A stretch of 54,001 nt of DNA, taken from Ignavibacteria bacterium RIFOXYB12_FULL_35_14. GTDB lineage: Bacteria; Bacteroidota; Ignavibacteria; Ignavibacteriales; Ignavibacteriaceae. A program made the position numbers and the translations under genes. Below are positions 8,637-18,156 of the stretch, in pieces. The stretch spans positions 1 through 54,001 of the forward strand of contig MHAR01000093.1 of the NCBI GenBank assembly GCA_001803045.1, given 5' to 3'. How positions within the stretch are numbered: the stretch's first letter is position 1; every line of letters begins with the position of its first letter. Below the pieces are notes generated by a model, which searched no databases, was not told the DNA's origin, and was given only the letters and a program-made list of their open reading frames with translations.

Positions 8637-8726
8637 GTAGGGATCGACCACCACCAGAGGCGGTCAGGTCCTGGTCGATCCGCTGTTAACGTTAGTTTCT
8701 GGAATTACCAGGAGGTAATTCCCTAC
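8637..8726. repeat. Composite hairpin repeat family C, copy 1
   Basis: A 90-bp unit bounded by GTAGGGA and TCCCTAC. The left half folds as GATCGACCA...TGGTCGATC, the right half as GGAATTACC...GGTAATTCC, with TGTTAACGTTAGTT between. The same architecture with different stem sequences is at 21700-21778. A CCAGAGGCGG segment seems to sit in the left loop. Confidence 0.65.
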
Positions 8727-8769
8727 AATATCACTACGCCGGACTGTTAAAAATATTATTGCAGCATTG

Positions 8770-8820
8770 ACAAACCCAGTTTCTTAGAAACAGCTACGAA
8801 CCGTGAGAAACTGGGTTTGT
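8770..8820. repeat. Dispersed hairpin repeat family A, copy 1
   Basis: Perfect 15-bp inverted repeat ACAAACCCAGTTTCT / AGAAACTGGGTTTGT with a 21-base spacer. Related copies lie at 15476-15522 and 24697-24749, with a half copy at about 21819-21834. Confidence 0.8.
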
Positions 8821-8862
8821 TGCGCCCGGTCATGGAGTGGTTTGTGACTACATAGTAAAATA

Positions 8863-9669
8863 TTAGTAAATGATATTTATATCCTTCGGTAATCCCCATG
8901 TTTGCTTATAAATCTCATAAAGCTGCTGAGTAAGTTGAATTAAGATTGGATGTGCAGAATAATCCAACCAGTTTATTATTTCTTTCATCTTCACCGGCTC
9001 CATTTCAGTGCATCCCGCTGATGTTTCATCCGGTGCTGCCCAGTTATGAAGAAAAATACAGGAGCCAGCGCCCTTCTCAATCGGATTTATATTTTGATCG
9101 ACTAACACACCCTGCTCGTAATAAATATCGGCAAAGTACATTTTTTCCGATGACTGCCAATCGATTGCTTCCACTTCGTTATTGTTAATTAACTGATTAT
9201 AAAACTCTGATTCAACATCATCGATGCATTCCCGCATCGCAGTAATTTCCATGTAAGGAATTTTCAGTCCTTTCATTTCGGATGCAGGAGCATAACCAAA
9301 AGCGTAAGTTAAAGTGAATACTCCAGCCGGTGATTTGCCGTCTCCCTCGGTTTTTACATCAAGTATGGAAGAATCGATTTCATGCAAACCTCTTCCCCAT
9401 GCCATCCCATTTCTGCCAAGTACAATTGGAATTTTTTCTGCTGATTGTTTCCAATCTGCATTTCTGCTTTCTCTTTCAAAGCGATATAAATATCCTTTTG
9501 TAGAACTAATTGAGTCAGTTAATACTAATATAATTTGTCGAGTATTTCCGGGAATGGGTGAATCTCCAATAGTTTGAGGAATGTAAAATGCTGAAAACAA
9601 TAAAATGAAAAAGGGAAAATATTTTGGAATAGCAAATTTTTTCTTAGTCATAAACCTTTTAACCATCAT
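8863..9669 (-). CDS. L,D-transpeptidase family (YkuD-like) secreted protein
   Basis: 268 residues, with a signal peptide (hydrophobic PFFILLFSAFYI within the first 35 residues). The conserved parts are GDGKSPAGVFTLTYAFGY (about 108-125) and the catalytic block CIFLHNW followed by TSAGCTEM, where the Cys of SAGC (about residue 219) is the YkuD nucleophile and the upstream His is its partner. L,D-transpeptidases form or alter 3-3 cross-links and lipoprotein attachments in peptidoglycan in the periplasm. The N-terminal portion GRNGMAWGRGLHE is also typical of this subgroup. A second in-frame ATG at 9651 could be the true start, but its AAAAGG is very close. It is a monocistronic gene between repeats and the dehydrogenase gene; the exact substrate is unknown. 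Confidence 0.85.
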   Translation of the reverse strand: MMVKRFMTKKKFAIPKYFPFFILLFSAFYIPQTIGDSPIPGNTRQIILVLTDSISSTKGYLYRFERESRNADWKQSAEKIPIVLGRNGMAWGRGLHEIDSSILDVKTEGDGKSPAGVFTLTYAFGYAPASEMKGLKIPYMEITAMRECIDDVESEFYNQLINNNEVEAIDWQSSEKMYFADIYYEQGVLVDQNINPIEKGAGSCIFLHNWAAPDETSAGCTEMEPVKMKEIINWLDYSAHPILIQLTQQLYEIYKQTWGLPKDINIIY

Positions 9670-9790
9670 AGGTTATAAAATACATATCGAATGAAATTTA
9701 GTTGATTTTAATTCCAGTTGGATTGAAGTCAAACTCAATGCCTACAACAAGTATAAGCAAAAATCAATATAACCTGATATTCGCTACTTC

Positions 9791-11494
9791 TTATTTTAAA
9801 AGCAGTAATTTCTTTGTATCGGTATAGTCTTCAGATTTTAATTGACAGAAATACACTCCGCTTGGGAAATAACCAGAATTCCAAACCACATCATAATATC
9901 CTGCTGGTTTATCGTCGCTTAAAAGTGTTTCGATTTCTCTCCCAAGAGTATCATAAATTTTTAATGTTACAACTTGTCTGTTACTTAATGTGAAATGAAT
10001 TTTAGTTGAAGGATTAAATGGATTTGGATAGTTCTGGATCAATTGGAATTTGTCTGGAATTGCATTTAGCTCAACTGGTATTGCGGTAACTACTGAAGTT
10101 GTGTTACTAAAACCAGACGATGCTGTGGAATTGTAAGCATAAACACGATATGAATACATTTGTGTGTCAACGACAGAATTATCCGTAAAAGTTATAATGT
10201 TTTCATCGACAGATTCAAGAAGTACAAAATTTTCCGAACCAACTTTTCTTTCTATCCTAAAACCATTTTCGTTATTAGAGTTATCATTCCAATTTAATGT
10301 AATAGAATTCGGACTGTTGACTGTATATCTTAAATTAGTCGGAGCGATAATTGAAGCTGTCGGAGTGAACCGATAAATTATTCCATTGTACCCAACAACA
10401 TAAAGTTCATTATTGATATCAACGCCAAATGATGCGATTGAGACGCTTGAAGTTAACAGCAGCTTATTTGTTGGCGGATTAATTCCATCATAAGTTAAAG
10501 CCCAAATTTTTCTGGTGCCAAAATCTCCATAAATGTATTTTCCGTAAAGATCAGGCAAATTAGGTCCTCTGTAAACATAACCACCTGTAATCGAAACACC
10601 GTCACTGTGCGAATATTCCCAAACAGGAAATATGTAATTTGTATCAGTGCATCCACTTAGATCATAATTATGATTTCCTTCGTAGCATCTCCAGCCGTAA
10701 TTGCCGCCTTTAACAATCAGATCGATTTCTTCCCAGGCATTTTGACCAACATCAGCGCACCATAATCTGCCGGTTGGCGAATCAAAACTAAATCTCCAGG
10801 GATTACGCAATCCATACGCATAAATCTCTTCTTTAAATCCTTGAGTGTTATTCTTAAACGGGTTGTTTAGCGGAATTGCATAATTAATTGAACCTTGAGT
10901 TTGATCAACATCAATTCGCAGCAGCTTTCCTAGCAACGACGATTTGTTCTGGGCATTACCTTGAGGATCACCACCAGAACCGCCATCACCTAAAGCAATG
11001 TAGAGATAACCATCTGGACCAAATGCCAATTGCCCCCCGTTGTGGTTGCTGAATGGCTGAGCTATCTCCATTAAGATTTTCGAACTCGATCTATCTGCGG
11101 AATCCGGATTCGCATTGCTGACTTGAAATCTTACAATCAAAGTTCTTCGATAAGGTGATGACTTAGTATAGTTTACGTAAAAGTATCCGTTGTTTTCATA
11201 ATTAGGATGAAATGCTAATCCCAATAATCCCATTTCGCCACCGCTTGAAACGCTGTCAGTTATATCAAGAAACTTTTTCTTTACTGTAACACCTGTATTA
11301 TTTTCAAAAACGTAAATTTTTCCAGATTGTTCAACCACAAAAATTCTGTCAGTTCCATCCCCGGCATTTTGTAAATCCAACGGACCCGAGAAAGTCAAAT
11401 TCGGGAAAGCTTCTTGAAGTGTGTATTGCGGTAATGATTTTTCTGAACAACTAAGAAAAAGTATAAACGACAATAATATTTCTTTTTTGAGCAT
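9791..11494 (-). CDS. Secreted PQQ-type sugar dehydrogenase with FN3 and T9SS sorting domains
   Basis: About 567 residues. The first 370 form a six-bladed propeller of the soluble aldose sugar dehydrogenase (GSDH/YliI) family: SNHNGGQLAFGPDGYLYIAL carries the catalytic His, and YGLRNPWRFSFD and GWRCYEGNHNYDL are further family signatures. These enzymes oxidise sugars using PQQ, though some homologues have lost the cofactor. A fibronectin type III domain (about 380-470) follows, then the sorting domain from QNYPNPFNPST to KKLLLLK (about 485-end), so export by type IX secretion is expected. The N-terminus LSFILFLSC could be read as a lipobox, odd for a T9SS client; a plain signal peptide cleaved near PQ is the alternative. 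I used the ATG at 11494, since AGGA precedes it; a GTG at 11500 is also possible. The FN3 domain may aid binding to polysaccharide. Confidence 0.88.
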   Translation of the reverse strand: MLKKEILLSFILFLSCSEKSLPQYTLQEAFPNLTFSGPLDLQNAGDGTDRIFVVEQSGKIYVFENNTGVTVKKKFLDITDSVSSGGEMGLLGLAFHPNYENNGYFYVNYTKSSPYRRTLIVRFQVSNANPDSADRSSSKILMEIAQPFSNHNGGQLAFGPDGYLYIALGDGGSGGDPQGNAQNKSSLLGKLLRIDVDQTQGSINYAIPLNNPFKNNTQGFKEEIYAYGLRNPWRFSFDSPTGRLWCADVGQNAWEEIDLIVKGGNYGWRCYEGNHNYDLSGCTDTNYIFPVWEYSHSDGVSITGGYVYRGPNLPDLYGKYIYGDFGTRKIWALTYDGINPPTNKLLLTSSVSIASFGVDINNELYVVGYNGIIYRFTPTASIIAPTNLRYTVNSPNSITLNWNDNSNNENGFRIERKVGSENFVLLESVDENIITFTDNSVVDTQMYSYRVYAYNSTASSGFSNTTSVVTAIPVELNAIPDKFQLIQNYPNPFNPSTKIHFTLSNRQVVTLKIYDTLGREIETLLSDDKPAGYYDVVWNSGYFPSGVYFCQLKSEDYTDTKKLLLLK

Positions 11495-11504
11495 CGTCAC
11501 ATTC

Positions 11505-14500
11505 CTAATTTTTTATGGTTTGTTCTTTAAATTCGAAACCGCTGATCAAGTCGTCAACCTTATAACCTGCTTGATCCGATGCTTTTTTAAGATTATTGAA
11601 AAACTCATAATTCTTTTTAGTATGTGAAATGATCTTTTTAGTCAATTCTTTCTCTTTCTCTTCATCTTTATCATTCTTAGTCCTCTTTTTCCTCAACAAG
11701 TATTCATCCCCCAAAAGTTTCTTGGTGAATGAAAAATTATTCAATGTGAACATCCAATCCATAAGATTTTCAAATCGTTCCTTCGAGTAATAGTATATTC
11801 CATCATATTCATTGTAGTTTAAGTAATCGCGAATGTAAGCACTGTCAAAAATTTTATTCAGAAGAATTGATTCTATCGTAATTACAGCATCTTCAATATT
11901 CTCTTTTGATTTTTTACCCCTGAGAGTTTTTTTCTTCGTTACATTAAAATCTATATTAAGCAGCCCGTGCTGGAGACTTAAACACTTTATTAAAGCTATA
12001 CATCGTTCCTTTGCATCATAGCTGTATTGCCATTTATCAAAAAGTTCGGCAAGCTTTCTTCCAATCCATAAACGGTCAAATATATTCTCATAGTTAAATT
12101 TATATATTTGCTTACCATTCAAGTTTTTGATAGTGTTGATTATAAAAAGTACTTGTCGATTCTGTTTTGCATTAGAATTGAAAATGGTGAGTGAATCTTT
12201 TATGTCCTTAAGTGATTTTTTGATTCTGGTTTCTCGTAGCGCTTGCTTCCAGCTCTCTGAAAAATATTTTACGCTTGATAAATCACTCTTAAGTTCTTTC
12301 GTTATTTCTTCCTTGCTTAAAGGAATGCTTTCAATATGATTTATTTCGGAGATTAAATGTTCAACTTTAGCCATTGCATTTTCGGGAATAGAAGATTTCT
12401 TGATGCTTTTTTCATCGTCAAAACAAAATGAATTTACCTCACTAAAAATCTTCTCGCTGAATAATTCATTGAACACTTTGTGAAGAGGAATTAGTGTATG
12501 TTCCTTAATCGCATTCTCGATTGAAGCAACTCCTCTTCCTTGCAGCCAGTGATACAATTTTTCATAGATACCGTTTGTGTCGTAAACTTCTCTGAAATCC
12601 AGGAACACTTTATATTCATAACCTTGAAGATGAAAGAAAAATCCATGATCAAGAATGTTTTTCCCGGAGAAAAGGTGCTCAAGTGTTGTTTTATGATCAC
12701 GGCAGATGCAGAAAAATTTATGATCGTATTTTAGCTGAAGTGCATCTCCCAATTTAATTTTTGCAAGATATTTTGATCCGTCATTTGCAGTTACAGATTT
12801 TGGAACGGAATAATTAATTGTACCCTTGCATTCAGCATAGGCATTATTGTAGATCACGAATACTTTTTCACCACCGAATCGATTAGTATATGCAAAAACA
12901 TTGTGATTTATGTTTCCGAAATCATCGATGAATTCAAAAAATTCAAAGTTGGCAACTTGACTGAACAAATATCTTTTTTTAGTAAGCGGGAAGATTTCAT
13001 GCTCATGCCTGTGAATTAAATATTCATCCACACTTTCATCATAATATGCGCGCTTGTACTCCATGCCATACTTTTCAGAAAATCCTTCGATTTGTCCATG
13101 ACCAAACATTGGTAATCCGGGTAGAGTAACCATTAACATTGCGATTCCAAAATATTTGTCACCTTTGCCAAATTGATTAACAGCGGTTTCTTCATCGGGA
13201 TTACTCATGAAGTTTACGTATCTCTTCAAAATATCCGCGTTAAAGTCTAAGGTGTTCTTTATTAAATCATGGTACTTATCATTCTCTTCCTTCATAAGCA
13301 TGTGCATAAAGGCAGAGTTGTAAACTCTGTGCATCCCTAACGTTCTAACGAAATAGCCTTCCATCAGCCAAAACGCTTCGGCAAGAAGAAGAGTGTTCGG
13401 TAATTCGTTATTTATTCTATCAACTAATTCTCGCCAAAATTCTTGCGGCATTGCATTATCAAAATCTTGTCGTGATAATGCGTAATCGGAACGCGAAGGA
13501 ATTGCTCCGCCCGTTCCGGGAACAGGAAACCAAAGCCGCTGATAATGTTTCTTTGCGAGAGTCATCGCTGCATCAAAACGAATTATCGGGAATTTTTTCG
13601 CTACATGCATAATCGTTTGAATCAATGATTCACGTACTTCAGGTATAAGAAGATTTAACTGAGCAGTATCATTCCACGGCATGTGAGTTCCGTCGTTTCC
13701 ATGATAAATATATCTAACATCACCGGTGTACCGGTCTCTTCTCTGAAATACAACTGCAGCATCCTGGCGCGAAAAATATTTGTCCTCAATTCTAACTTCA
13801 ACTCTGTCATCTTCAGAAAGGTTTGGTCCTGTAAAGTTGTAACCGGGAAAAGGTGGATAGCTTGTTTGAATAAAGTAATCCGGTTTTTCGACAACCCATT
13901 TCGAATAAATGCCGGTATGATTTGGAACCATATCGCTGGCAATTCTAATTCCGCGCTGCCAAGCCCGATGTCTTAAATTCTCAAATGCTTCCTCTCCGCC
14001 AAGCTCATTCGCAATTACATAATCATATAATGAATATGCTGATGAGATGGCATCAATATTTCCGGCAATGTGCTTTATTTTTTTTGAAGCGCTGCTTCGT
14101 TCCCAAATTCCGATAAACCAAAGTGCGGTAAAATTCCATGATGCCAACCGGTCAAGTTCTTCATCGGGAATCTGATCGAGTCGATGTATGTGTCTTCTGT
14201 ATTTTTTTGAAAGCTGATCGAGCCACACGTAAGTATTTTTTGCAATCATAACAACTTTAGGCATCCAATCAGTATCTTCTGTAAATTTTTCAAACTCCGA
14301 GTGATAAAAAGCACTTTCATCAGGCGAAAGATCAGCGCCGGATCTTAATTTTGATTTTAAATATTCATAATAATCTTTAAGCTCCTGGAACTGTGGAACA
14401 GGAGGTGTTCCTTTTTCGCCACCGCCATGCTGAATGTAAAGTTTAATATCTTCTTGGATCAGATCTTTTCCTGAAAGAATTCTTTTGTGGAAGGCATCAT

Positions 14501-15236
14501 AGACATAAACGCCCCATTTTGTAAGAATGTAATCAAGCTGTCCTTCCAAATTGTGAGGATTGCTTATGATAGGTTTTCGTAGAAATTGAATCAGCGGTAA
14601 ATTTTCAGGTCCAAAAGTTTTTTCTGTGGTCAGATAATTTTCGGCTGCATCAATCACCTCAATGTACTTTGTCTTTTCTGAAATAATTTTATCGGTGTAA
14701 AATTCTTCAAGTAATTTTCCTGAAGGATTTATGTTTTCAAGCTGAAGCAGAATAAGCTCCTCGAGAACAATCTCTGTGTTGGATTTTCCATTCGTTGAAG
14801 AAACCAAATAATCTTCAGCAGTTATTTTTCCAAGATGAACATCAAGCGGGGGGAACTCTTCCACGTATTTAAGAAAAACCTGCGTCAGCTCTTTTTCACC
14901 TAAATGCTGATATAACGAATTTAATGTTCTTTTAAGAACGCCAGGATTTTCTTTTTCTTCATACCATCGAACAAGAAAGTGAAATATTTCATGCATTAAA
15001 CCGACAGCATTTATCAAGCCGGCAGAAATTAGCTGATCATTTCTGCCTTCGCTTTTTCTTTTCTCATTAATTTTATTTGAAAGTTCCCGGGCAAGCCGAA
15101 AGTTTGCAACAATTAGATCTCCATTGAGGGAGAATAATGATTTATCAAGCTGATACTTTAGACGGAGATTTTTTGCTACATGAAATTCGTAAGCAGCTTT
15201 TACCGAGTGCAATTTGTTTAAAGGAAGCGGTCCCAT
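11505..15236 (-). CDS. Giant GH13 alpha-amylase-family protein
   Basis: 1243 residues from the ATG at 15236, chosen because GAGG lies just upstream; an ATG at 15311 would add 25 residues. The central third is a GH13 barrel: SDMVPNHTGIYSKW (about 435), RFDAAMTLAKKHY with the nucleophile Asp (about 552), LLLAEAFWLMEGYF with the acid Glu (about 618) and MSNPDEETA with the third Asp (about 677), then LPGLPMFGHGQIEG. No signal peptide is visible, so it is probably cytoplasmic and would act on storage or transported alpha-glucans. Roughly 350 N-terminal and 480 C-terminal residues match nothing I recognise; the C-terminal part is helical, lysine-rich and ends in charged stretches (KNDKDEEKEKELTKK). 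It sits upstream of the dehydrogenase gene (11-bp gap) and next to the ATP-grasp cluster, beyond a repeat block. Confidence 0.85.
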   Translation of the reverse strand: MGPLPLNKLHSVKAAYEFHVAKNLRLKYQLDKSLFSLNGDLIVANFRLARELSNKINEKRKSEGRNDQLISAGLINAVGLMHEIFHFLVRWYEEKENPGVLKRTLNSLYQHLGEKELTQVFLKYVEEFPPLDVHLGKITAEDYLVSSTNGKSNTEIVLEELILLQLENINPSGKLLEEFYTDKIISEKTKYIEVIDAAENYLTTEKTFGPENLPLIQFLRKPIISNPHNLEGQLDYILTKWGVYVYDAFHKRILSGKDLIQEDIKLYIQHGGGEKGTPPVPQFQELKDYYEYLKSKLRSGADLSPDESAFYHSEFEKFTEDTDWMPKVVMIAKNTYVWLDQLSKKYRRHIHRLDQIPDEELDRLASWNFTALWFIGIWERSSASKKIKHIAGNIDAISSAYSLYDYVIANELGGEEAFENLRHRAWQRGIRIASDMVPNHTGIYSKWVVEKPDYFIQTSYPPFPGYNFTGPNLSEDDRVEVRIEDKYFSRQDAAVVFQRRDRYTGDVRYIYHGNDGTHMPWNDTAQLNLLIPEVRESLIQTIMHVAKKFPIIRFDAAMTLAKKHYQRLWFPVPGTGGAIPSRSDYALSRQDFDNAMPQEFWRELVDRINNELPNTLLLAEAFWLMEGYFVRTLGMHRVYNSAFMHMLMKEENDKYHDLIKNTLDFNADILKRYVNFMSNPDEETAVNQFGKGDKYFGIAMLMVTLPGLPMFGHGQIEGFSEKYGMEYKRAYYDESVDEYLIHRHEHEIFPLTKKRYLFSQVANFEFFEFIDDFGNINHNVFAYTNRFGGEKVFVIYNNAYAECKGTINYSVPKSVTANDGSKYLAKIKLGDALQLKYDHKFFCICRDHKTTLEHLFSGKNILDHGFFFHLQGYEYKVFLDFREVYDTNGIYEKLYHWLQGRGVASIENAIKEHTLIPLHKVFNELFSEKIFSEVNSFCFDDEKSIKKSSIPENAMAKVEHLISEINHIESIPLSKEEITKELKSDLSSVKYFSESWKQALRETRIKKSLKDIKDSLTIFNSNAKQNRQVLFIINTIKNLNGKQIYKFNYENIFDRLWIGRKLAELFDKWQYSYDAKERCIALIKCLSLQHGLLNIDFNVTKKKTLRGKKSKENIEDAVITIESILLNKIFDSAYIRDYLNYNEYDGIYYYSKERFENLMDWMFTLNNFSFTKKLLGDEYLLRKKRTKNDKDEEKEKELTKKIISHTKKNYEFFNNLKKASDQAGYKVDDLISGFEFKEQTIKN

Positions 15237-15410
15237 AATTTTTTCCTCGAAGTGAAATTTTTTTATCTGAATTCGTGGACTATACGATGGAAATATAATA
15301 AAACTGTTCATAAGAAATTACAATATCTAAATTCCAAACAACAAATAAATCGGAATAATCAAATCTAAAAAAGAATGGAAGTTAAATTTGTTTTAAGTGA
15401 TGCGATAACG

Positions 15411-15463
15411 AGGTATGCCAGATTTCACATCACAGCTTCCGGTATCGCAAATCTTGTGTATCT
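15411..15463 (+). repeat. Dispersed hairpin repeat family B, copy 1
   Basis: About 53 bp, of the form AGRTATGCCAGATTTCACAT ... CGCAAATCTNGNRTATCT, with ends that are imperfect inverted repeats. Very similar to 15574-15626 and 21838-21889. Confidence 0.75.
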
Positions 15464-15475
15464 ATGTGGGCAATT

Positions 15476-15522
15476 AACCCAGTTCCTCACACACGATTTC
15501 TGAAACTTGAAGGAACTGGGTT
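15476..15522. repeat. Dispersed hairpin repeat family A, copy 2
   Basis: AACCCAGTTCCT and AGGAACTGGGTT flank a 23-base spacer. The change from TTTCT to TTCCT is matched by a compensatory change on the other arm (GGAAC), suggesting the stem is maintained. Confidence 0.75.
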
Positions 15523-15573
15523 AGTGAATTAAAAATTATACTTGAATACCAAAGTGGTGCAGGTGTTATGTTT

Positions 15574-15626
15574 AGATATGCCAGATTTCACATCACAACT
15601 TCTCGTAGCGTAAATCTTGCATATCT
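15574..15626 (+). repeat. Dispersed hairpin repeat family B, copy 2
   Basis: AGATATGCCAGATTTCACAT at the left, AAATCTTGCATATCT at the right. An extra right-half copy (GCGTAAATCTAGTATATCTA) follows at 15633-15652. Confidence 0.75.
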
Positions 15627-15751
15627 ATGTTTGCGTAAATCTAGTATATCTATGTATGAATTTATGCCTGCGTGTTTAATTAGTTTTTGCAACCATAAAG
15701 TTTGCGACTACCAATTTTCGAATAGTCTGGATTCTTTTGGAAATGGTGCGT

Positions 15752-16927
15752 TTAAGGATGATAAGCTAAGTTAGACCCAACCCATGTTTTGTCCTTGTTG
15801 AAATCCACTCCCATCATTTTACCTTTGCTTGTGCGAATCAGATTAGTCGCAAGAATTGGTTTTTCGTCCCAAAGAAACATTAACCTAATTTCAACCTTGG
15901 CAAATTCATCAGGTGTTTCGATAACCGGTGCATATTCAACTTTTTCTTGAAGAATATAATTTGATTTATCAGGCAGCTTATCAAGTGTTGCTTTTGTTAC
16001 ATCAACTTCAACTCCTAGTCCTGCAAAGGAAAACAATGGTTTGAGTACAAATCGATTTAGGTCATCAGGAAATTTTTCAATCTCGTTCAAGAAATAACAA
16101 CGTGGTACATATTTTCCCTTTAGCAAGGGGAGGGAATGCTTACTAATCTTGAAAAACCAGTTCGGGTGTCCAGCCCATTCAACATTAAGATCATCACCAA
16201 AATTAAAGCTGTATTTAAAATCTTTTCGGTTCAGTTCGTCATAAATTACACGGTTGTAAATTCGTTCAATAAAAAGTTCGTTACCACTGTCATTATAGTA
16301 AAGTCTGTTCCCGCGCTTCTTAACATCCGAAAGGTTAACAGTTTTAATTCCAACTAATTCTTCAGTGCATGCAAAATCAACTCGGGTTTTTTGCTGAGCC
16401 GGATCAATCTCAAGCAGAACAACATTTTTCGGATCGTGATTGGATAGAATAACTTTTCTAAGCAACTGAATATATCTCTCGCCATTAAGTCCACTGAAAA
16501 AGCTTGAGAAATTTTGAGGAATATCAAAATGTTTTCTTACTATTTTATCGAGGAAATACTGATAACTAAACAGGGAAGGGAAACCTTGCAGCTCAATCAA
16601 TTTTGGTGTAAAGTTTCCAGATTCATCTTTTGTAATTGCAAAATCCAAGCATAAGAAACAAGGATGTGAATCTTCATTCGGGACAAGAAGATTTTTAGGT
16701 ATCGCATCGTTAGATTTTTTTTTGAAGCTTTCATTATTTAACTGAGTTAATAAATCTTCTGCAGCTTCAAGAAACCTACTGGTAAGGTTTGCATCGAGAA
16801 ACAATGGAGTTTCCGAAACTCTGAAATCTATGGGATAGTAGGTAAATGTTTCTAAATCTTTAATGAAACGATTATAAGCATTAGGATCAAAGCTGTTGTT
16901 ATACTTTTTACGTAATTCGGTAATCAT
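15752..16927 (-). CDS. ATP-grasp-type ligase, putative (first of two)
   Basis: 391 residues, apparently cytoplasmic. The C-terminal half has ATP-grasp features: RFVLKPLFSFAGLGVEVDV (about 295-313) with the nucleotide-binding Lys and glycine loop, NYILQEKVEYAPVIE (about 328) supplying the adenine-contacting Glu, and VEIRLMFLWDEKPI (about 350). The N-terminal half (PCFLCLDFAI, LIELQGFPSLFSYQYF) resembles the front of glutathionylspermidine-synthase-like or circularly shuffled ATP-grasp proteins. Such enzymes join a carboxylate to an amine through an acyl-phosphate. It lies 18 bp downstream of the carboxylate-amine ligase gene, indicating co-transcription, with a second ATP-grasp and an esterase upstream. 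The substrate is unknown; the ligase role is inferred from family and context. Confidence 0.7.
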   Translation of the reverse strand: MITELRKKYNNSFDPNAYNRFIKDLETFTYYPIDFRVSETPLFLDANLTSRFLEAAEDLLTQLNNESFKKKSNDAIPKNLLVPNEDSHPCFLCLDFAITKDESGNFTPKLIELQGFPSLFSYQYFLDKIVRKHFDIPQNFSSFFSGLNGERYIQLLRKVILSNHDPKNVVLLEIDPAQQKTRVDFACTEELVGIKTVNLSDVKKRGNRLYYNDSGNELFIERIYNRVIYDELNRKDFKYSFNFGDDLNVEWAGHPNWFFKISKHSLPLLKGKYVPRCYFLNEIEKFPDDLNRFVLKPLFSFAGLGVEVDVTKATLDKLPDKSNYILQEKVEYAPVIETPDEFAKVEIRLMFLWDEKPILATNLIRTSKGKMMGVDFNKDKTWVGSNLAYHP

Positions 16928-16945
16928 GAAATAAAATCTATATCT

Positions 16946-18079
16946 TTAATTTGTTGATGAACCACTTTTTTCATCTAATCCAATGTGTGTTTCATCAATT
17001 ATATAATCTACAACTGCTTTTGTATCATATGATTGTTCCCATATTTCAAGCTGTCGGTCGGCGCCTGTTCCATATTCGCAGATTTTTTTTATGTACTCTA
17101 ATTCATGTCTTGAGTTCAATTCATCGGCAACATCATCAACAAATTCTAAAAGTTCTTCAATTAACGCTTTGGTATCAACTTCCTCTTGCTTACCAAAATC
17201 AATTAATTTTCCAGAGATGCCATAACGAGAAGCACGCCATTTATTTTCTGCGATAAGTGCTCTTCGATAAAGTCTGAATCCTAAATTTTGTTTAATAAGC
17301 CGATGCAATTTTGCAACAACCGCTTGGCACAAAGCCGCAAGTGCAATAGTCTCATCGATTCGCATCGGTACATCGCAAATACGGAATTCTAACGTTTCAA
17401 ATGTTGGATGAACTCTAATATCCCACCAAATTTTCTTAGCATTATCTATGCAGTTAGTTTTCACAAGAAGTTTTATATAGTTATCATATTCTGAAACGCT
17501 GCTAAAGTAATCCGGAATTCCGGTGCGTGGGAATCTGTCAAACACTTTGCTTCTGTAAGATTTGAAACCTGTATTTCTTCCAAGCCAGAATGGTGAGTTT
17601 GTAGATAAAGCAAAAATGTGAGGAAGAAAATAACGCGCAGCATTCATTATGTGAATTGCGACTTCGCGGTCATTTACGCCAACATGAATATGCAGACCAA
17701 ATATTAAATTTGCCCGGGCAACTTGTTGCATATCCGAAACAATATTTTTATACCGCGGATGAACAGTAATCTTTTGATCTTTCCAGTGAGAAAAAGGATG
17801 AGTTCCTGCAGCTGCAATTCTTAAATTATTTTTCTTCGCTAATCCAGAAAGGTCACGTCTTAGTCTAGTTACCTGGCGCCGGGCATCATTTATATCATAA
17901 CAGACATCTGTTCCCATTTCAACAACTGATTGATGCATTTCAGCTTTTACATTTTCAGCAAGGATTAATTTACCGTCTTCAAGTATTTGCTGTATGTGTG
18001 ATTTTAACTCCCTGCTTTCAGGATCAACTATTTGAAACTCTTCCTCTATCCCCAACGTAAACAACTTTTTTTCTTCCAT
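16946..18079 (-). CDS. Carboxylate-amine ligase of the GCS2 (YbdK) family
   Basis: 377 residues, the normal length for the GCS2 family, related to plant and proteobacterial glutamate-cysteine ligases. LGIEEEFQIVDPESREL at about 8-24 holds the metal-binding Glu residues, HIHVGVND (about 126) the conserved His pair, and HPTFETLEFRICDVPMR (about 219) the later acidic/arginine block. YbdK-like proteins form gamma-glutamyl-type or other amide bonds from ATP, a carboxylate and an amine; the natural product is mostly unknown. It is in a minus-strand set with ATP-grasp genes on both sides (18 bp to the downstream one, 233 bp to the upstream one) and an esterase further upstream, arguing for a multistep amide-forming pathway. 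No leader or regulatory site is evident. Confidence 0.88.
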   Translation of the reverse strand: MEEKKLFTLGIEEEFQIVDPESRELKSHIQQILEDGKLILAENVKAEMHQSVVEMGTDVCYDINDARRQVTRLRRDLSGLAKKNNLRIAAAGTHPFSHWKDQKITVHPRYKNIVSDMQQVARANLIFGLHIHVGVNDREVAIHIMNAARYFLPHIFALSTNSPFWLGRNTGFKSYRSKVFDRFPRTGIPDYFSSVSEYDNYIKLLVKTNCIDNAKKIWWDIRVHPTFETLEFRICDVPMRIDETIALAALCQAVVAKLHRLIKQNLGFRLYRRALIAENKWRASRYGISGKLIDFGKQEEVDTKALIEELLEFVDDVADELNSRHELEYIKKICEYGTGADRQLEIWEQSYDTKAVVDYIIDETHIGLDEKSGSSTN

Positions 18080-18156
18080 AATTGTCTCTAATTCAATTTC
18101 TTGTCGGTTACTTATTTATAAATTTTTTCATCAAAAACTTCATAGGTTAATTTTTA

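Larger units (their letters stand above)
15312..15751. other. Repeat-filled intergenic region
   Basis: No gene is supported. It begins with an AT-rich segment (AATTCCAAACAACAAATAAATC) resembling that at 18160-18290, followed by family B (15411-15463), family A (15476-15522), family B again (15574-15626) and a third half copy of B (15633-15654). Short frames here are by-products of the repeats. Confidence 0.7.

Noticed and set aside
8617-8862. Purine riboswitch upstream of the purine permease
   Set aside because: The only strong structures are the dispersed repeats A and C, which also occur away from purine genes; no purine-aptamer-like three-way junction could be recognised.
15568-15774. 68-codon plus-strand frame
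   Set aside because: Built from repeat B copies and the end of the ATP-grasp gene on the other strand; no independent coding signal.
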